Notes: a model not told the origin generated them from the letters alone. DNA of 64,000 nt from Idiomarina fontislapidosi (GCF_003226255.1 NZ_QJST01000010.1:32421-96420), one strand, 5' to 3'; shown: positions 16,324 to 27,200, counted from the stretch's first letter. A program made the numbers and translations.

Positions 16324-17106
16324 TTACTTTTCGATAAACGCTTGCTCAATCACATAACTGCCTTGTCTACGTGATGTCGCTTTACTAAAGCCTCGCTCGT
16401 TCAAGATAGCCATTAAGTCCTGCAGCATGGCGTCATTTCCGCACAACATAAAACGGTCATGCTCCGGATCAATATCAGGTAAACTTAACTTGCGCGTAAG
16501 TGTATTCGACTCAAGTAACTCGGTGATGCGTTTTTGATGGTCTTCATCGCGAAATGGTTCACGTGTGACCGTAGGGTAGTAGCGTAGCTTTTCCTTAACC
16601 CAATCACCAAAGAACTCATTATTAGGCAAGTCTTCGCCAATTTCTTTTTGGTAAGCAAGCTCCGATACGTAACGCACACCGTGCACCAACACCACCTGCT
16701 CGTACTGTTCGTAAATATCAGGGTCTTTAATTACGCTCATAAAAGGCGCTAAACCGGTCCCAGTAGACAGCAAGTACAAACGTTTGCCGGGTAGTAAATG
16801 ACCCGGCACAAGCGTGCCTGTCGGACGCGTCGACATAATAACTTCGTCACCAACTTCAATATGTTGCAAACGTGAAGTGAGTGCACCATCGGGTACTTTG
16901 ATACTGAAAAACTCCAGTTCATCTTCATAGTTTGCACTGGCAATACTGTAAGCACGTAACAAAGGCTTATCGTCGACCTCTAAGCCAATCATCACAAACT
17001 GCCCATTTTCAAAGGTGAATGAGCGCTGTCGAGTGGTTTTGAAGCTAAAGAGTGTATCGTTCCAATGACGTACTTGAGTGACTTTTTCTGCAATGGTACT
17101 GCGCAT
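16324..17106 (-). CDS. fpr: Ferredoxin-NADP(+) reductase
   Basis: Flavoprotein passing electrons between NADPH and ferredoxin or flavodoxin in the cytoplasm. The 260 residues fit the bacterial class. The FAD-binding motif is LLRAYSIAS (about 49-57), the NADP-binding motif LLSTGTGLAPFMSVI and the C-terminal domain piece FMLCGNDAMLQDL. The last residues, VIEQAFIEK, match the proteobacterial Fpr tail. AGGAG lies upstream of the ATG. The 187-base leader carries two copies of a Fur-like half-site, suggesting iron or redox control. Confidence 0.95.
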   Translation of the reverse strand: MRSTIAEKVTQVRHWNDTLFSFKTTRQRSFTFENGQFVMIGLEVDDKPLLRAYSIASANYEDELEFFSIKVPDGALTSRLQHIEVGDEVIMSTRPTGTLVPGHLLPGKRLYLLSTGTGLAPFMSVIKDPDIYEQYEQVVLVHGVRYVSELAYQKEIGEDLPNNEFFGDWVKEKLRYYPTVTREPFRDEDHQKRITELLESNTLTRKLSLPDIDPEHDRFMLCGNDAMLQDLMAILNERGFSKATSRRQGSYVIEQAFIEK

Positions 17107-17159
17107 GGCGACTCCTAAATCACTGTTTAAATCATGAACAGGTTAACATAGGATAATCT

Positions 17160-17207
17160 AAATGAGAATTTTTTTCATTTAGTATTGCAAATGAGAATAG
17201 ATTGCAT
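17160..17207. promoter_or_regulatory. Repeated Fur-like half-sites upstream of fpr
   Basis: The decamer AAATGAGAAT occurs twice in the same direction, at 17160-17169 and 17189-17198. The first is followed by a mirrored TCATTT and the second is flanked by TTGC on both sides. AATGAGAAT is a common half of gammaproteobacterial Fur boxes. Only half-sites are good, so binding by Fur is a hypothesis. Confidence 0.4.
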
Positions 17208-17240
17208 ATAATTAAATTGCACTTCACGTTAGTTAGCTGT

Positions 17241-17297
17241 GTGAGCAGTTGTCGTACGGTGTTTCGAATTACAGGCGCGAAACACCGTACGGCTCAC
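17241..17297. repeat. Long inverted repeat / possible terminator after the giant gene
   Basis: CGTACGGTGTTTCG (17253-17266) and CGAAACACCGTACG (17278-17291) form a perfect 14-bp stem with an 11-base loop. Outside it GTGAGC (17241-17246) and GCTCAC (17292-17297) add six pairs, with a six-base bulge on one side. The right arm covers the stop codon of the 1634-residue gene, so it may end or protect that transcript. There is no T run, so a plain intrinsic terminator is uncertain. Confidence 0.55.
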
Positions 17298-20200
17298 TTT
17301 TCTAATTCAACATGACACACTCGGTTTTTACCAAGCGACTTCGCGCGATAGAGCGCACGGTCGGCACGGTTCAAAATCGATTCAAATTGAGTATCTTTCG
17401 GCTCAAACTGCGAAATTCCCATACTGACCGTGTAATCGACTTCTTCACCACTGTGTTTGATCGAATCAAGTTCAATAGCTTTGCGTAGGCGTTCAGCAAT
17501 GGCTAAGACCTGTGAAAAGTCTGCCTCACGGATAAGTAATGCAAACTCCTCACCGCCAATCCTTGCTGCGACGTCGTTGATACGTATTGCATGATTAAAC
17601 TGCTCAGCCATCGCCTTGAGCACCTCATCGCCAGCACTATGACCGTAATGGTCGTTAATAACTTTAAACGAATCAATATCCATCATAACAACCGCTGCTT
17701 GATGACCTTGGCGCTTGTACACATCAAAACTTTGCCGTAATTCGTTCATAAAGAAACGGCGATTCGGCAATTGAGTCAGCGCGTCGGTATTGGCAAGGTG
17801 CTGCAACTGCTGTCTTACTTTGTCATGAGATGCCATCTCGGCATCAGCAAAGCGCATACGCATCTCGGCCTCAGCGCGCGCTTCGCCCTCGCGAGCCAAT
17901 GCTCGCATTAAATCAAGATTGCGAATCGAAATCGCAGCTTGCGCCGCGATAAACTCCACAATCGGCATCTGCCGCTCATTGAATGCGTAACGGTTGCGGC
18001 TATGTTCTAGGTACAGTACGCCAATCAAATCCCCCAAGTAGACCAAAGGCACGCTAACTGCTGAGCCAGAAAAGTCATTGATATGATTATTCTTGATATC
18101 CTCAGCGCGGTTATGCCAACTCCGGTTTATTAGCGTGTGTTCGTTGATGTGCTGAAGCTTTTTCACTTTTGCCACATGTCTGATCATTGCGGTCGGTAGG
18201 TTATTGACCTGATCCAACGCGACGCTGGGTTCAAAGTATTTCTCAAGATTATGTTCGACATCCATGACGAGTTTAAGCTCATCATCCTCGCATAACATGA
18301 GGGCAAGTCGCTGTGCGCCGGTTTGCCTCACTAGAATACGGGATACCTCAGATACAAGGCGATCGTGCTCGGTAAATGCTGAAAGCGCTTGAGCGATCTC
18401 GATCACCGCATCCATGCTCATTGAGTAACCCGTTGAATGGGGTTTACGCTCGCTATCATTCATTACCTCGATCGCGTCCCAACGCTCCATCACGTGATGC
18501 CGCTGTGATGAATACACCGCTGCGAACCCAGGATGACCTTTACTTTGCCAATAATGTTCAGCGCGCGTCGCAATTATCGCAGCGGTTTGCCACTGACCTT
18601 GCTTCTGAGCAAGCCGCAATGCTCTGTCATAGTGACCGAGTGTTTGCTCCATCTCATCCTTACAGCGAGCTTGCTCCGCGCGCATTAGCGCCAACCAATG
18701 CTGAAAATTATCAGACTGCCATACCGTCCAAGTGCTGTAACGCTCAATGGCAATATTAAGAGGTCCGTCATCAAGTTGCTCAAGCTGGCTCAATGCTAAT
18801 ATGCGTAACCCAGGCCAATGCGCCATGGGAAGTAAACCTTGTACTGACGTATGCTCAATGTAGCGTTCACCGAGCTCAAGTGCTTTTTGTACCACCATTC
18901 GCTCGTTGCCAACTAAACCTTCGATCAGTCGCATGCAACCCAAAATGGCAAGTACTTGATGGTTATTATTTACGGTTGCTTGGGCAACATGCTGCTCAAA
19001 GTTACCGCGGAAGTGACCGATACCACTCAATCGATACATCACCCCGAGCGCACCTGTCATCAGGTCAATACCCCAGGTATTGCCACGCTGCTTGGCGTAC
19101 TCAAGATAATGTTCAACGCGCGGTACTAGCTCAGAAAGCGGTTCACCAGATAAAAATCGGCAATAGGTATCATGACCAAAGCCATAAACAGCATATTGCA
19201 AGTTGCCCGACTGTTGACCACACCGGTAGGCAGCCATGTAATCATCGCTCGCAATTCTCTGCGCCTTAAACCAATGGCTGAGTGAGCTTCCCATCATAAG
19301 AAAGCCCATACTTTGAGCACTCATATCACCACGTTTTCGTGTTAATGACTCAGTGACCCGATACAGTGATTTAATCGGCGCGCTATCGGCAAGCCCATGA
19401 TTTACAAGTAACCCACCGAGTGCTGGAAAGGTGTACCCTGCGGCACCATTTGCACCGTAAGTGACCATCAACTTGAACTGAGCGATAACGACACTCGACC
19501 ACAGCCGAGGAAAAGCACGATAGCAAGGGGGTCCAACGGCTATCAGTAACGCTAAGATCGCGCGTTGGGTGTCATCTTCAAGCACTGGTAAGTGCTCTAA
19601 GTCGTCATATGAACGTTCCGACACGGCGTCCGCGACCATCTCTTTTAAAGAGGATGTGTTGAGCTCAGCTTCCTCTGGAAGACCTAAATCAAAAAGTGCC
19701 AGTCCCTCGCGAGCAAGCTTAACCGCCTTTTCATAATCTGCACTTAATGTCGCTTGCTGCACCCATTTTGTATACAAACTGGCTTTGTTAAGTAACGAAT
19801 CGGTATTGCCAATCGCTTGCTGAACAAAGTATTCCGCTCGTTCAAAATTCGAGTTGAGATATTCAAGCTCACCTCGTTCAGAATATAACGCATAGGCCAA
19901 ATCGGGATCGGCCTGCCACAGTGTCTCGAGACATGGATTATCGTGCATGCCTTGCCGTAAGATAGTTAAGGCTTCAGCAAAGGCACCTGCCGATGATGCT
20001 TTCTTGGCGGCATGCACCACCAAGAGTAAAAAGGCGCGCTGCTCAGCAGCACTTTTTATAAAGTGTTTGCCGCGATATAGATGATTAACGATGCGGATGG
20101 AGCGCGCTTCCGCTTGCGCCTGAGCTTGCTGAATGAGTTGCATGCCAAGCTGATAATGGACCTTGGCTCGGCTCATACTATCAAGGATGCGATGAGCAAC

Positions 20201-22198
20201 TTCTTGTACGCGATCATGAATAAATCTAAACGTCATGCTCGACTCGTCGAGCGTCAGCGACCTTATTCCAGCCTCAACAACGACAAACTCCTCATTAATA
20301 GCTGGCAACAGCTGTTCCAACACTGTATCGGTCGATTGATCCGTGAGGTTCGCCAACGACTTAACATCAAAACGTACCCCGATACAGGCAGCCTGTGCCA
20401 GTAGATTCTGGACATCGCTTGGCAGTAACCGAAAACGGAGCTCGATAACTGAGAAAATGTCATCAATTTCATCCAAATCGTTAATCGCATCCATTTGCCA
20501 ATGCCAGCCCGTCTCGGCTCGATACGACAACAGTCCTTTTTGCCCAAGTGTTTTTAACAGCTGCCACACCATGAAGGGATTGCCACGGCTGTGTTTATGT
20601 AACCAATAGGCCAACTGTTGAAACTGTTTGTTCTCATGCTGAACTTTTTCAGCAAGTAACAGCGAAATATCATCAACGGATAGCTCATCTAGCTTAATAT
20701 GCTTAATTGGTACAAAGTTCGCGCGTTCGATCTCCTGCATCGCAATACTCAGTGGATGACCGCTATCCACCTCATTTTCGCGTAATGACCCAATGAACAA
20801 TACAGGTGCCTTACTCGGCTGGGTCAAAATCCATTCGAGCAACTCGACGGATGCTTGGTCTGCCCATTGTAAGTCATCCAAAAAGATAACCAGTAAACGA
20901 TTGGCGCGTTCAAACACCGATAGAAAGCGGCGGATAGTTTCGCCAACACGTTGTTTTAGCTCTGATGCCGGCAGATTTACCTGCTGAGCTGAGCTATCAA
21001 GATCAGCAAAACCAAGGCTGTCTTTTATGTCGGGCGCCCAATTTAAAAATGTCGATAAGTAGTCAGACAGCACTTCAGATAGCCAAGTCCGCCATTGTTC
21101 TCGTTGGACTGTCGGCATTTGTTCGAAATAGCCAGCTAAAGATTCAATCGCCGAAAGCCACCCCATGTATGGAACACCACTCGTCGAGTGCTCATATTTA
21201 CCAGAGATAAAAAAAGCATCATCCGCTGTCATTTGTGGGTAAAGACTGCGCACTAAAGATGTTTTACCAGCACCCGAGCGACCGTAAATAAATACACCCT
21301 GAATCCCGCCATCGCGACTCATGCTGTACTTTTTATCAAGTTGCCTAAGTGGGTTGTCTCGACCATACAACGATCCAATCCGCTCGATCTCACTCGCGAA
21401 GCCCAATCGAGAAATGCTGTTGATATCATCCTTGCGCTGACCTAACACGACCTGACGCACAGTGCCGAGATCACTGAGTAATTCATCAACGTTGCGATAA
21501 CGTTGATACGGCTGCTTCGCTAAGAGTCGAGACACGACCTCGGACAACACCTTGGGTAACTCAACGTTAATTTGATCTAACCGTGCGGGCGTCGCCACTA
21601 AATGTTGATGCACCAAGCCGCCGCTTGTGTCTGCATCAAACGGGTACTTTCTAGCAAACCAATAAAATAACACCACGCCTAAGCTGTAAAAGTCACAACG
21701 AAAGTCGCCCACCGCTTGTGAACGTCCAGTTAACTCTGGAGCAATCGACTTTAGCGAAGTTGGGTTATGTGGCAGAGGAAACCAAGGGGTATGAATGAAC
21801 CTAATCTTTGTCGCTGCCGACAAGTCGGTCACGATGACATGCTCATCAGTGACATATAACGCACTCGGATTCATCGTCCGCTGAATGAGCCCGTGCTGGT
21901 GTGTATGCTTCAGCGCATTGACGATACGCTCGGCAACAGAAATCGCATCGATCAAATTATCCCAGTTAAGCTCATCCAACCAAACGCCTTTAGGCAAAGC
22001 AAGTCCATATTGCTCGCCCGCATCATGGAACAATTTAGGATTCACGACCTTTTGCCAGCGTCGATCGTTGATTAAACGCCCTTGCGCGAGAGCATCGGAA
22101 TCCGGTTCAACACGTTTTAACCATAGTGAGTAATGACTCGTTTGTTCGACGCAATCAAAAAAAATGTGCTCGTCGAGCTTTCGTGTTGAGTGTGGCAT
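17294..22198 (-). CDS. Giant pseudokinase-AAA ATPase-GAF-GGDEF signalling protein
   Basis: A 1634-residue cytoplasmic protein with no membrane segment. Residues 1-250 resemble a serine/threonine kinase domain, but the catalytic HRD region reads GLIQRTMNPSALYV (104-117) and DFG reads DLS (125-127). APE (153-155) and the following FDAD/LGVVLFYW parts are kept, so this is probably a pseudokinase. A STAND-like AAA domain follows (Walker A YGRSGAGKTS at 305-314; Walker B LLVIFLDDLQWAD). Then come several hundred helical, TPR-like residues, a GAF domain (about 1260-1425), a short coiled coil and a GGDEF domain with GGEEF at 1548-1552 and RIND inhibitory site at 1539-1542. It likely makes cyclic di-GMP when the sensory part permits. 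Related kinase-ATPase-GAF proteins in other bacteria often end in histidine kinases. Apparently monocistronic. Confidence 0.9.
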   Translation of the reverse strand: MPHSTRKLDEHIFFDCVEQTSHYSLWLKRVEPDSDALAQGRLINDRRWQKVVNPKLFHDAGEQYGLALPKGVWLDELNWDNLIDAISVAERIVNALKHTHQHGLIQRTMNPSALYVTDEHVIVTDLSAATKIRFIHTPWFPLPHNPTSLKSIAPELTGRSQAVGDFRCDFYSLGVVLFYWFARKYPFDADTSGGLVHQHLVATPARLDQINVELPKVLSEVVSRLLAKQPYQRYRNVDELLSDLGTVRQVVLGQRKDDINSISRLGFASEIERIGSLYGRDNPLRQLDKKYSMSRDGGIQGVFIYGRSGAGKTSLVRSLYPQMTADDAFFISGKYEHSTSGVPYMGWLSAIESLAGYFEQMPTVQREQWRTWLSEVLSDYLSTFLNWAPDIKDSLGFADLDSSAQQVNLPASELKQRVGETIRRFLSVFERANRLLVIFLDDLQWADQASVELLEWILTQPSKAPVLFIGSLRENEVDSGHPLSIAMQEIERANFVPIKHIKLDELSVDDISLLLAEKVQHENKQFQQLAYWLHKHSRGNPFMVWQLLKTLGQKGLLSYRAETGWHWQMDAINDLDEIDDIFSVIELRFRLLPSDVQNLLAQAACIGVRFDVKSLANLTDQSTDTVLEQLLPAINEEFVVVEAGIRSLTLDESSMTFRFIHDRVQEVAHRILDSMSRAKVHYQLGMQLIQQAQAQAEARSIRIVNHLYRGKHFIKSAAEQRAFLLLVVHAAKKASSAGAFAEALTILRQGMHDNPCLETLWQADPDLAYALYSERGELEYLNSNFERAEYFVQQAIGNTDSLLNKASLYTKWVQQATLSADYEKAVKLAREGLALFDLGLPEEAELNTSSLKEMVADAVSERSYDDLEHLPVLEDDTQRAILALLIAVGPPCYRAFPRLWSSVVIAQFKLMVTYGANGAAGYTFPALGGLLVNHGLADSAPIKSLYRVTESLTRKRGDMSAQSMGFLMMGSSLSHWFKAQRIASDDYMAAYRCGQQSGNLQYAVYGFGHDTYCRFLSGEPLSELVPRVEHYLEYAKQRGNTWGIDLMTGALGVMYRLSGIGHFRGNFEQHVAQATVNNNHQVLAILGCMRLIEGLVGNERMVVQKALELGERYIEHTSVQGLLPMAHWPGLRILALSQLEQLDDGPLNIAIERYSTWTVWQSDNFQHWLALMRAEQARCKDEMEQTLGHYDRALRLAQKQGQWQTAAIIATRAEHYWQSKGHPGFAAVYSSQRHHVMERWDAIEVMNDSERKPHSTGYSMSMDAVIEIAQALSAFTEHDRLVSEVSRILVRQTGAQRLALMLCEDDELKLVMDVEHNLEKYFEPSVALDQVNNLPTAMIRHVAKVKKLQHINEHTLINRSWHNRAEDIKNNHINDFSGSAVSVPLVYLGDLIGVLYLEHSRNRYAFNERQMPIVEFIAAQAAISIRNLDLMRALAREGEARAEAEMRMRFADAEMASHDKVRQQLQHLANTDALTQLPNRRFFMNELRQSFDVYKRQGHQAAVVMMDIDSFKVINDHYGHSAGDEVLKAMAEQFNHAIRINDVAARIGGEEFALLIREADFSQVLAIAERLRKAIELDSIKHSGEEVDYTVSMGISQFEPKDTQFESILNRADRALYRAKSLGKNRVCHVELEK

Positions 22199-22238
22199 TC
22201 GTGACGGAGGTCCTTTTGTCTAGGTTCCCTAAATATAG

Positions 22239-22272
22239 GTAAAGAAACGTATCTTTACATTAGAATCTTTAC
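22239..22272. promoter_or_regulatory. Operator-like palindrome upstream of the giant gene
   Basis: GTAAAGA (22239-22245) and TCTTTAC (22252-22258) form an inverted repeat around AACGTA; a third copy, TCTTTAC, is at 22266-22272. They lie 41-74 bases upstream of the giant gene's start codon, where a transcription factor could act. No regulator is identified. Confidence 0.35.
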
Positions 22273-22291
22273 AAATACGATAAGAATCGAC

Positions 22292-24202
22292 TCAACGATT
22301 AATTTTTTTTGATACAGCGTCCAACAAAACGGATTTACGACTGACTACCAAGGTCAATTGCTTTTTCGCACGCGTAACACCGGTATACAAAAGTTCTTTG
22401 GTGAGCACAGGCGAATCATGCTGTGGACTGACAAGTACAGCATGCGCAAACTCAGATCCCTGAGACTTGTGGACCGTCATTACATACACCGTCTCGACAT
22501 GGTTCAGCCGACTCGGCAACACCCATTTTACTTTTCCGTTCACATCAAAAAAGGCGACGCGTAATTGACCGGTTTCTGGCATCCTAAAGGTCACGCCAAT
22601 GTCCCCATTATTTAGCCGTAAACCATAATCGTTCTTGGTGACCATCACCGGCCGTCCTTCATACCAGCGCTCTGAATCGACCCCTAGCACATCAGCAACA
22701 TAACGATTCAACGCATGGGCACCCCAAGGTCCGTTACGCAAGCCCGTCAGCAGTTGAAATGCCCCATAAGCATGCAATACCGCGGCGGCATCTCGTTGTT
22801 CCGGAGGCGCATTACGCCAAGTTTTAAGAGCGCTCAAATACTGTGAAAAACCATTTTTTATTAACGCGTCAAACCGGCTTTCAGTATCATTCTCCAACAT
22901 CAGCCAATTCACAGTGCCATGTCCACTACCTTCGGCTTGTGTCGACATCAGACGCGCAAGTGTCTGTGTATCTTGCCGATTGATGGCGTTAGCGACTTCC
23001 GCTATTGCCTGCTCAAAACGTCGGGTTTGGCGCAACATGACCACATGTTGCAAGCGCTTGGGACCTTGCTCATCATAATATTCCGTCAGCAACGCTCGTT
23101 GCTCAGGGGTATGAGTTAGACTATCGATTGTAGAGGACCAATAACGTCCATTTTCTGCGCCCTCGCACAAATTACCTAACACAGCGCCAGCCTCAACCGA
23201 AGCAAGTTGATCTTTGTCACCCAACAATACCAACTGCGCATCAGCCGGCGTTGCCTGCAGTAACGCTGTCATCATCTCGATGTCCAGCATCGAAGCTTCA
23301 TCAATCACGATCAAATCGGCGCGAATTGGGTTTTTATCATGATGTCTATAACGTCTCGAATGAGCGATGACACCGAGCAATTTATGAACAGTCGATGCCT
23401 CAACCTGAATGTTTGCCAACAACGCCTTTAACTCAGCAGGCAGCTTGTCGTTAAGCTCAGATAGCGCTTGGTTAATCGACTCACTGAGTCGCGCAGCCGC
23501 TTTACCGGTTGGGGCTGCCAACTTAATGCGCAACGCACGCCCGTGTGTCTGCTGAAACTGCTGCTGTAGCACAACAAGCAACCGAACAACGGTATAGGTT
23601 TTTCCTGTACCGGGTCCGCCTGTGATAACACTAAAACCACTTCTTGCAGCGTTCGCGCATGCCATACGCTGCCAGTTCAGTGGCGCGTCGTCTGCGTCGA
23701 ACAGTGCATCCAAGGTTTTATTGAGTGCGTTATCATCAACCTTGAAACTGGTTTCCATGCGTCTTTCAAGGTTTGCACTATTGTACTGTTCACAATACCA
23801 ATACCGGCGCAGATACAAACGCTCACCCTCATGCTGGCTCACTAACACGAGTGGACTACTTTGCGAATCCTTGCCCTGCAGAGTCACTGATGATTGCCAA
23901 CTTGTATCAAACACGTTGAGCTGATTGAGCAGTTCGGTAGGCGATGTAACAGTGTAAGGACGACCCGACGGCGGCAATGCTAAACACCGCTCAGGTGAAT
24001 TTTTCAGCTCATCTAGCTTGAGTGACGTCAAGCCGCGCCCAGCTTGATGAGACGTTAACATCGCCAGCGCCAGCATGGCAGGGTGAGTCTCGCCGCTACG
24101 CAATAAGAAATCGATCATGGCGCGATCCACAGCACGTATCCACTGATGCTCGAACCACTCATCGGCAACAGTGCGAAGATAACTGAGTGCTTCATGCGAC
24201 AT
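22292..24202 (-). CDS. recD: Exonuclease V subunit alpha, RecD helicase
   Basis: The 5'-3' helicase subunit of RecBCD, which processes double-strand ends and degrades foreign DNA. With the start at ATG 24202 it has 636 residues; an ATG three bases upstream is equally possible, and both follow AAGGAG. Motif I is VITGGPGTGKTYTVV, motif II VIDEASMLDIEMM, and the C-terminal helicase motif VMTVHKSQGSEFAHAVL is present. The N-terminal domain (SYLRTVADEWFEHQWIRAVD) is RecD-like. The start overlaps the recB end by 11 bases. Confidence 0.96.
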   Translation of the reverse strand: MSHEALSYLRTVADEWFEHQWIRAVDRAMIDFLLRSGETHPAMLALAMLTSHQAGRGLTSLKLDELKNSPERCLALPPSGRPYTVTSPTELLNQLNVFDTSWQSSVTLQGKDSQSSPLVLVSQHEGERLYLRRYWYCEQYNSANLERRMETSFKVDDNALNKTLDALFDADDAPLNWQRMACANAARSGFSVITGGPGTGKTYTVVRLLVVLQQQFQQTHGRALRIKLAAPTGKAAARLSESINQALSELNDKLPAELKALLANIQVEASTVHKLLGVIAHSRRYRHHDKNPIRADLIVIDEASMLDIEMMTALLQATPADAQLVLLGDKDQLASVEAGAVLGNLCEGAENGRYWSSTIDSLTHTPEQRALLTEYYDEQGPKRLQHVVMLRQTRRFEQAIAEVANAINRQDTQTLARLMSTQAEGSGHGTVNWLMLENDTESRFDALIKNGFSQYLSALKTWRNAPPEQRDAAAVLHAYGAFQLLTGLRNGPWGAHALNRYVADVLGVDSERWYEGRPVMVTKNDYGLRLNNGDIGVTFRMPETGQLRVAFFDVNGKVKWVLPSRLNHVETVYVMTVHKSQGSEFAHAVLVSPQHDSPVLTKELLYTGVTRAKKQLTLVVSRKSVLLDAVSKKINR

Positions 24203-27200
24203 CATGGCTCTCCTTTCCATCAAACATGGCATCCAGTTCAGCAATCAAAGCGTATGGAGGACGCGCCCGGTAGACGCCTCCGGTCTCTGCGTGATTACCT
24301 CGTAAGAATAAATAAGCAATACCCCCCATGTGCGTATCGTAATCATAATCGGTGCCTAGTCGCTGCCTAAGCTGACGATGCAGCGCTAACGTATAGAGCA
24401 CATATTGCACATCATAGCGACTTGCCAAGATTTTCTCGGTCATCGCGACCGCGCTGTAATCGTCATCAGACACTCCGAGCCAGTTGGACTTGTAGTCGAC
24501 AACAAAGTACTGCCCTTGATGCTCGAACACCAAGTCGATGAATCCTTTTAGCATGCCATTAAGTTGAGCGCCTTCAAGGTTGGGTCGCGTATGCCCCGAA
24601 TGAATATGCCGTTGTATTAGTTGATCGAGCTTCACTGCTTGCAGTTCAGATACAGGCAGCCAAAACTCAGGTTCAGCTTTGTAAACTTCTAGTTCAGTCA
24701 ACGCGATGGCCGGCAGACTGTCGCTAAATCTCATTGGTAGCGCAAGATAATGCATCAGCCAATGCTTGAGCATGTCTCGATATTCGTCCCAGGCTTCGCC
24801 GCGAAGCGCTTGTTGAATAATTTCATCCACCTGTTGTGGTTCCGCCACAACGTTAGAGAAGCCTGTAATAGCGCACTGTTCAAGCACATTATGCAGTAAT
24901 GTGCCCGGCGTAGCTCCCTTGGGGAAACGATGTAAGTGACTTGGCAAATAGCTCAATGGGTCAGCATCCAGCGTCTCCTCACCCCTACGAGAACCCGCTT
25001 CTTCTAAAAGATTCATTTCTACTGCCGTTTGGGGACCAGAATGCAAATAATCATTACTCGCCTGATAACGTAAAGCGCTGTAACTCGATACCCACCAGCG
25101 GTCGAGCAACTGGGTTCTTGGCATTTCCCGTGCGACCAATGTGGTGTGCTGACGCGCTTGCTCACGCAGCGCTTCAAAAGTCTCGTCCTGCTCTAAACGC
25201 GAAACCACACTCACACCCGGTTTGTCCCATGCTTCACTCGTGGCTTGATACAACGTATCAGACAACGCGCCTTCACCTAACAAGTAGGCCAATGGGTTAT
25301 GCTCAAATTGGCCAACATTTTCTAGCGTGATAAAGGTCGCGTGTTGAGCGCGTGTGACTGCAACATAGAGCTTGCGCAGATCCTCTGCTAGAAGCTCATC
25401 GATCACACGTGCTTTAGCCGGATCATCCTTTGACCATAAAACTTGAACATCGCCCTGCTCGTCGTGATATGTCATGGGTGGCTTTACGCGATGCTGCTCT
25501 TGCGGGGTATAGGTTACGAACGGTAAAAAAACCAAGGGGTACTGCAAGCCCTTCGATTTATGAATAGTGATGACTTTAACGAGATCGTCGTCACTCTCAA
25601 GCCTGAGTTGTTGCTCGTCCCGCTGAGTTCGCCTGTTCGCACCAAAGCTTTGTCGCTCGTAGACCTTTTCAGCAAAGTCATTCACGAGTGCGGCCATGCC
25701 TTCAAGCGCCATGCTGGTTTGCTGAAGCAGCTCAGCAATATGCAGCGCATCAGCAAGCTTGCGTTCGCCATTAATCTTATCTTGTAGCAGCGTCGCTGGC
25801 ACTTGGAAGTGGTGCATCAGCCTGTGTAACATCGCAAGTACGCCCTGACTTCGCCATACCTCATGAAACGCAATGAAGGTATCAACGATTTTCTCCCAGG
25901 TGTTTTCATCATCATGTAAGCGAATTAACTCCGCCAACGATAAATTGAGTAACGGTGCCGCCACCGCCGTTTTGAGTGCGCTGGCATTTCGTGGCGCAGC
26001 ACAGGCTTTAAGAATATAGAGTAAATCACGTGCAACTGGCTGAGCATAAACAGACTCGCGCTCGGATAGATAAACACTTTTCACGCCGCGCGCGGCCAAA
26101 GCAGTTCGAATCGCATCGGCTTCGGCAAAGTTGTTCACCAAAATAGCCATATCCTTTGCGCTAACGCGCTCATCAAGCGCATCCTGTTCATTGTAATATC
26201 CGGCTTCTGGGTCATTGAGTAAGTCGACGATCAATTGCGCATGGTGGGCTGCAAGGTGATTAAAAGCATCGCTCTTTTTACGCTTTTGTTGCTCACTAAC
26301 ACTGCAGTAAAGCGCAGGCGCCGGGGCCAATTGCTGACTTCGCAAACGATGCTTGAAGGTTGTCTTTACACCATTCGCCGAGACAGGTTCAAACGGTAGC
26401 TCATTTTTATCCGACTGTTTAAATAAGAACGCACCGCGTTCGAACTGCTCTGCGCGCTCAAACAGATGATTGACAGCATCAACCATTTGCGTCGATGAAC
26501 GAAAATTTGTGGCTAAGCTATAATGACGCCCTTCGGTATCTCGGCGCGCTTTTAAATAGGTAAAAATGTCAGCGTTTCGGAAGCTATAAATAGCTTGCTT
26601 GGGGTCACCGATTAAGAAAATACCAGTATCTGGTAGCGGGTCTTTAAGTCGATATATGCGATTAAAAATTTCGTACTGAACAGGGTCGGTATCTTGAAAC
26701 TCATCCACAAGCGCGATGGGATATTGTTGCCTAATGGTTGCAGCAAGTTGTTCGCCATCAGGACCGCGCAACGCATCCCTCAGTCGTGTCAGCATATCGT
26801 CATGGTTCATCTCAGCGCGCTGATTTTGTAACGCTGTGAAACGTGCTTTCACCCACTGTGTGGCATGATCGTTAATCAGTTCGTCAAACCCGCGTTTAAC
26901 TTGGTGAATGCGCTCAAACTGCGCGGTGAATTGAACAACCGCCTGCCAGTGTGCGGGAAGCTCCGCGCCCCCGAGCTTTTTTTCGTAAAGCGTATGCAGG
27001 TCCTTTTCACCGATCGTACGCCAGTTGGCGTCGGTAAATTTCACATCGGTTTCTGCATCACTGTTACACCAATCAGCAAACTTCTGAATCTGCTTAGTTT
27101 TTTGCGCAACCCCAGCCACACCATCGAGATCGGCAAGAACATTCTCAAACTCGGGACCGGCATCTTGCTTCAATACCTTCAACTCGTTTTGGTAGCGCTC

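Noticed and set aside
18376..19269. Open frames of 127 and 158 codons opposite the giant signalling gene
   Set aside because: Antisense to a protein with continuous domain structure; composition is that of a reverse-frame shadow.
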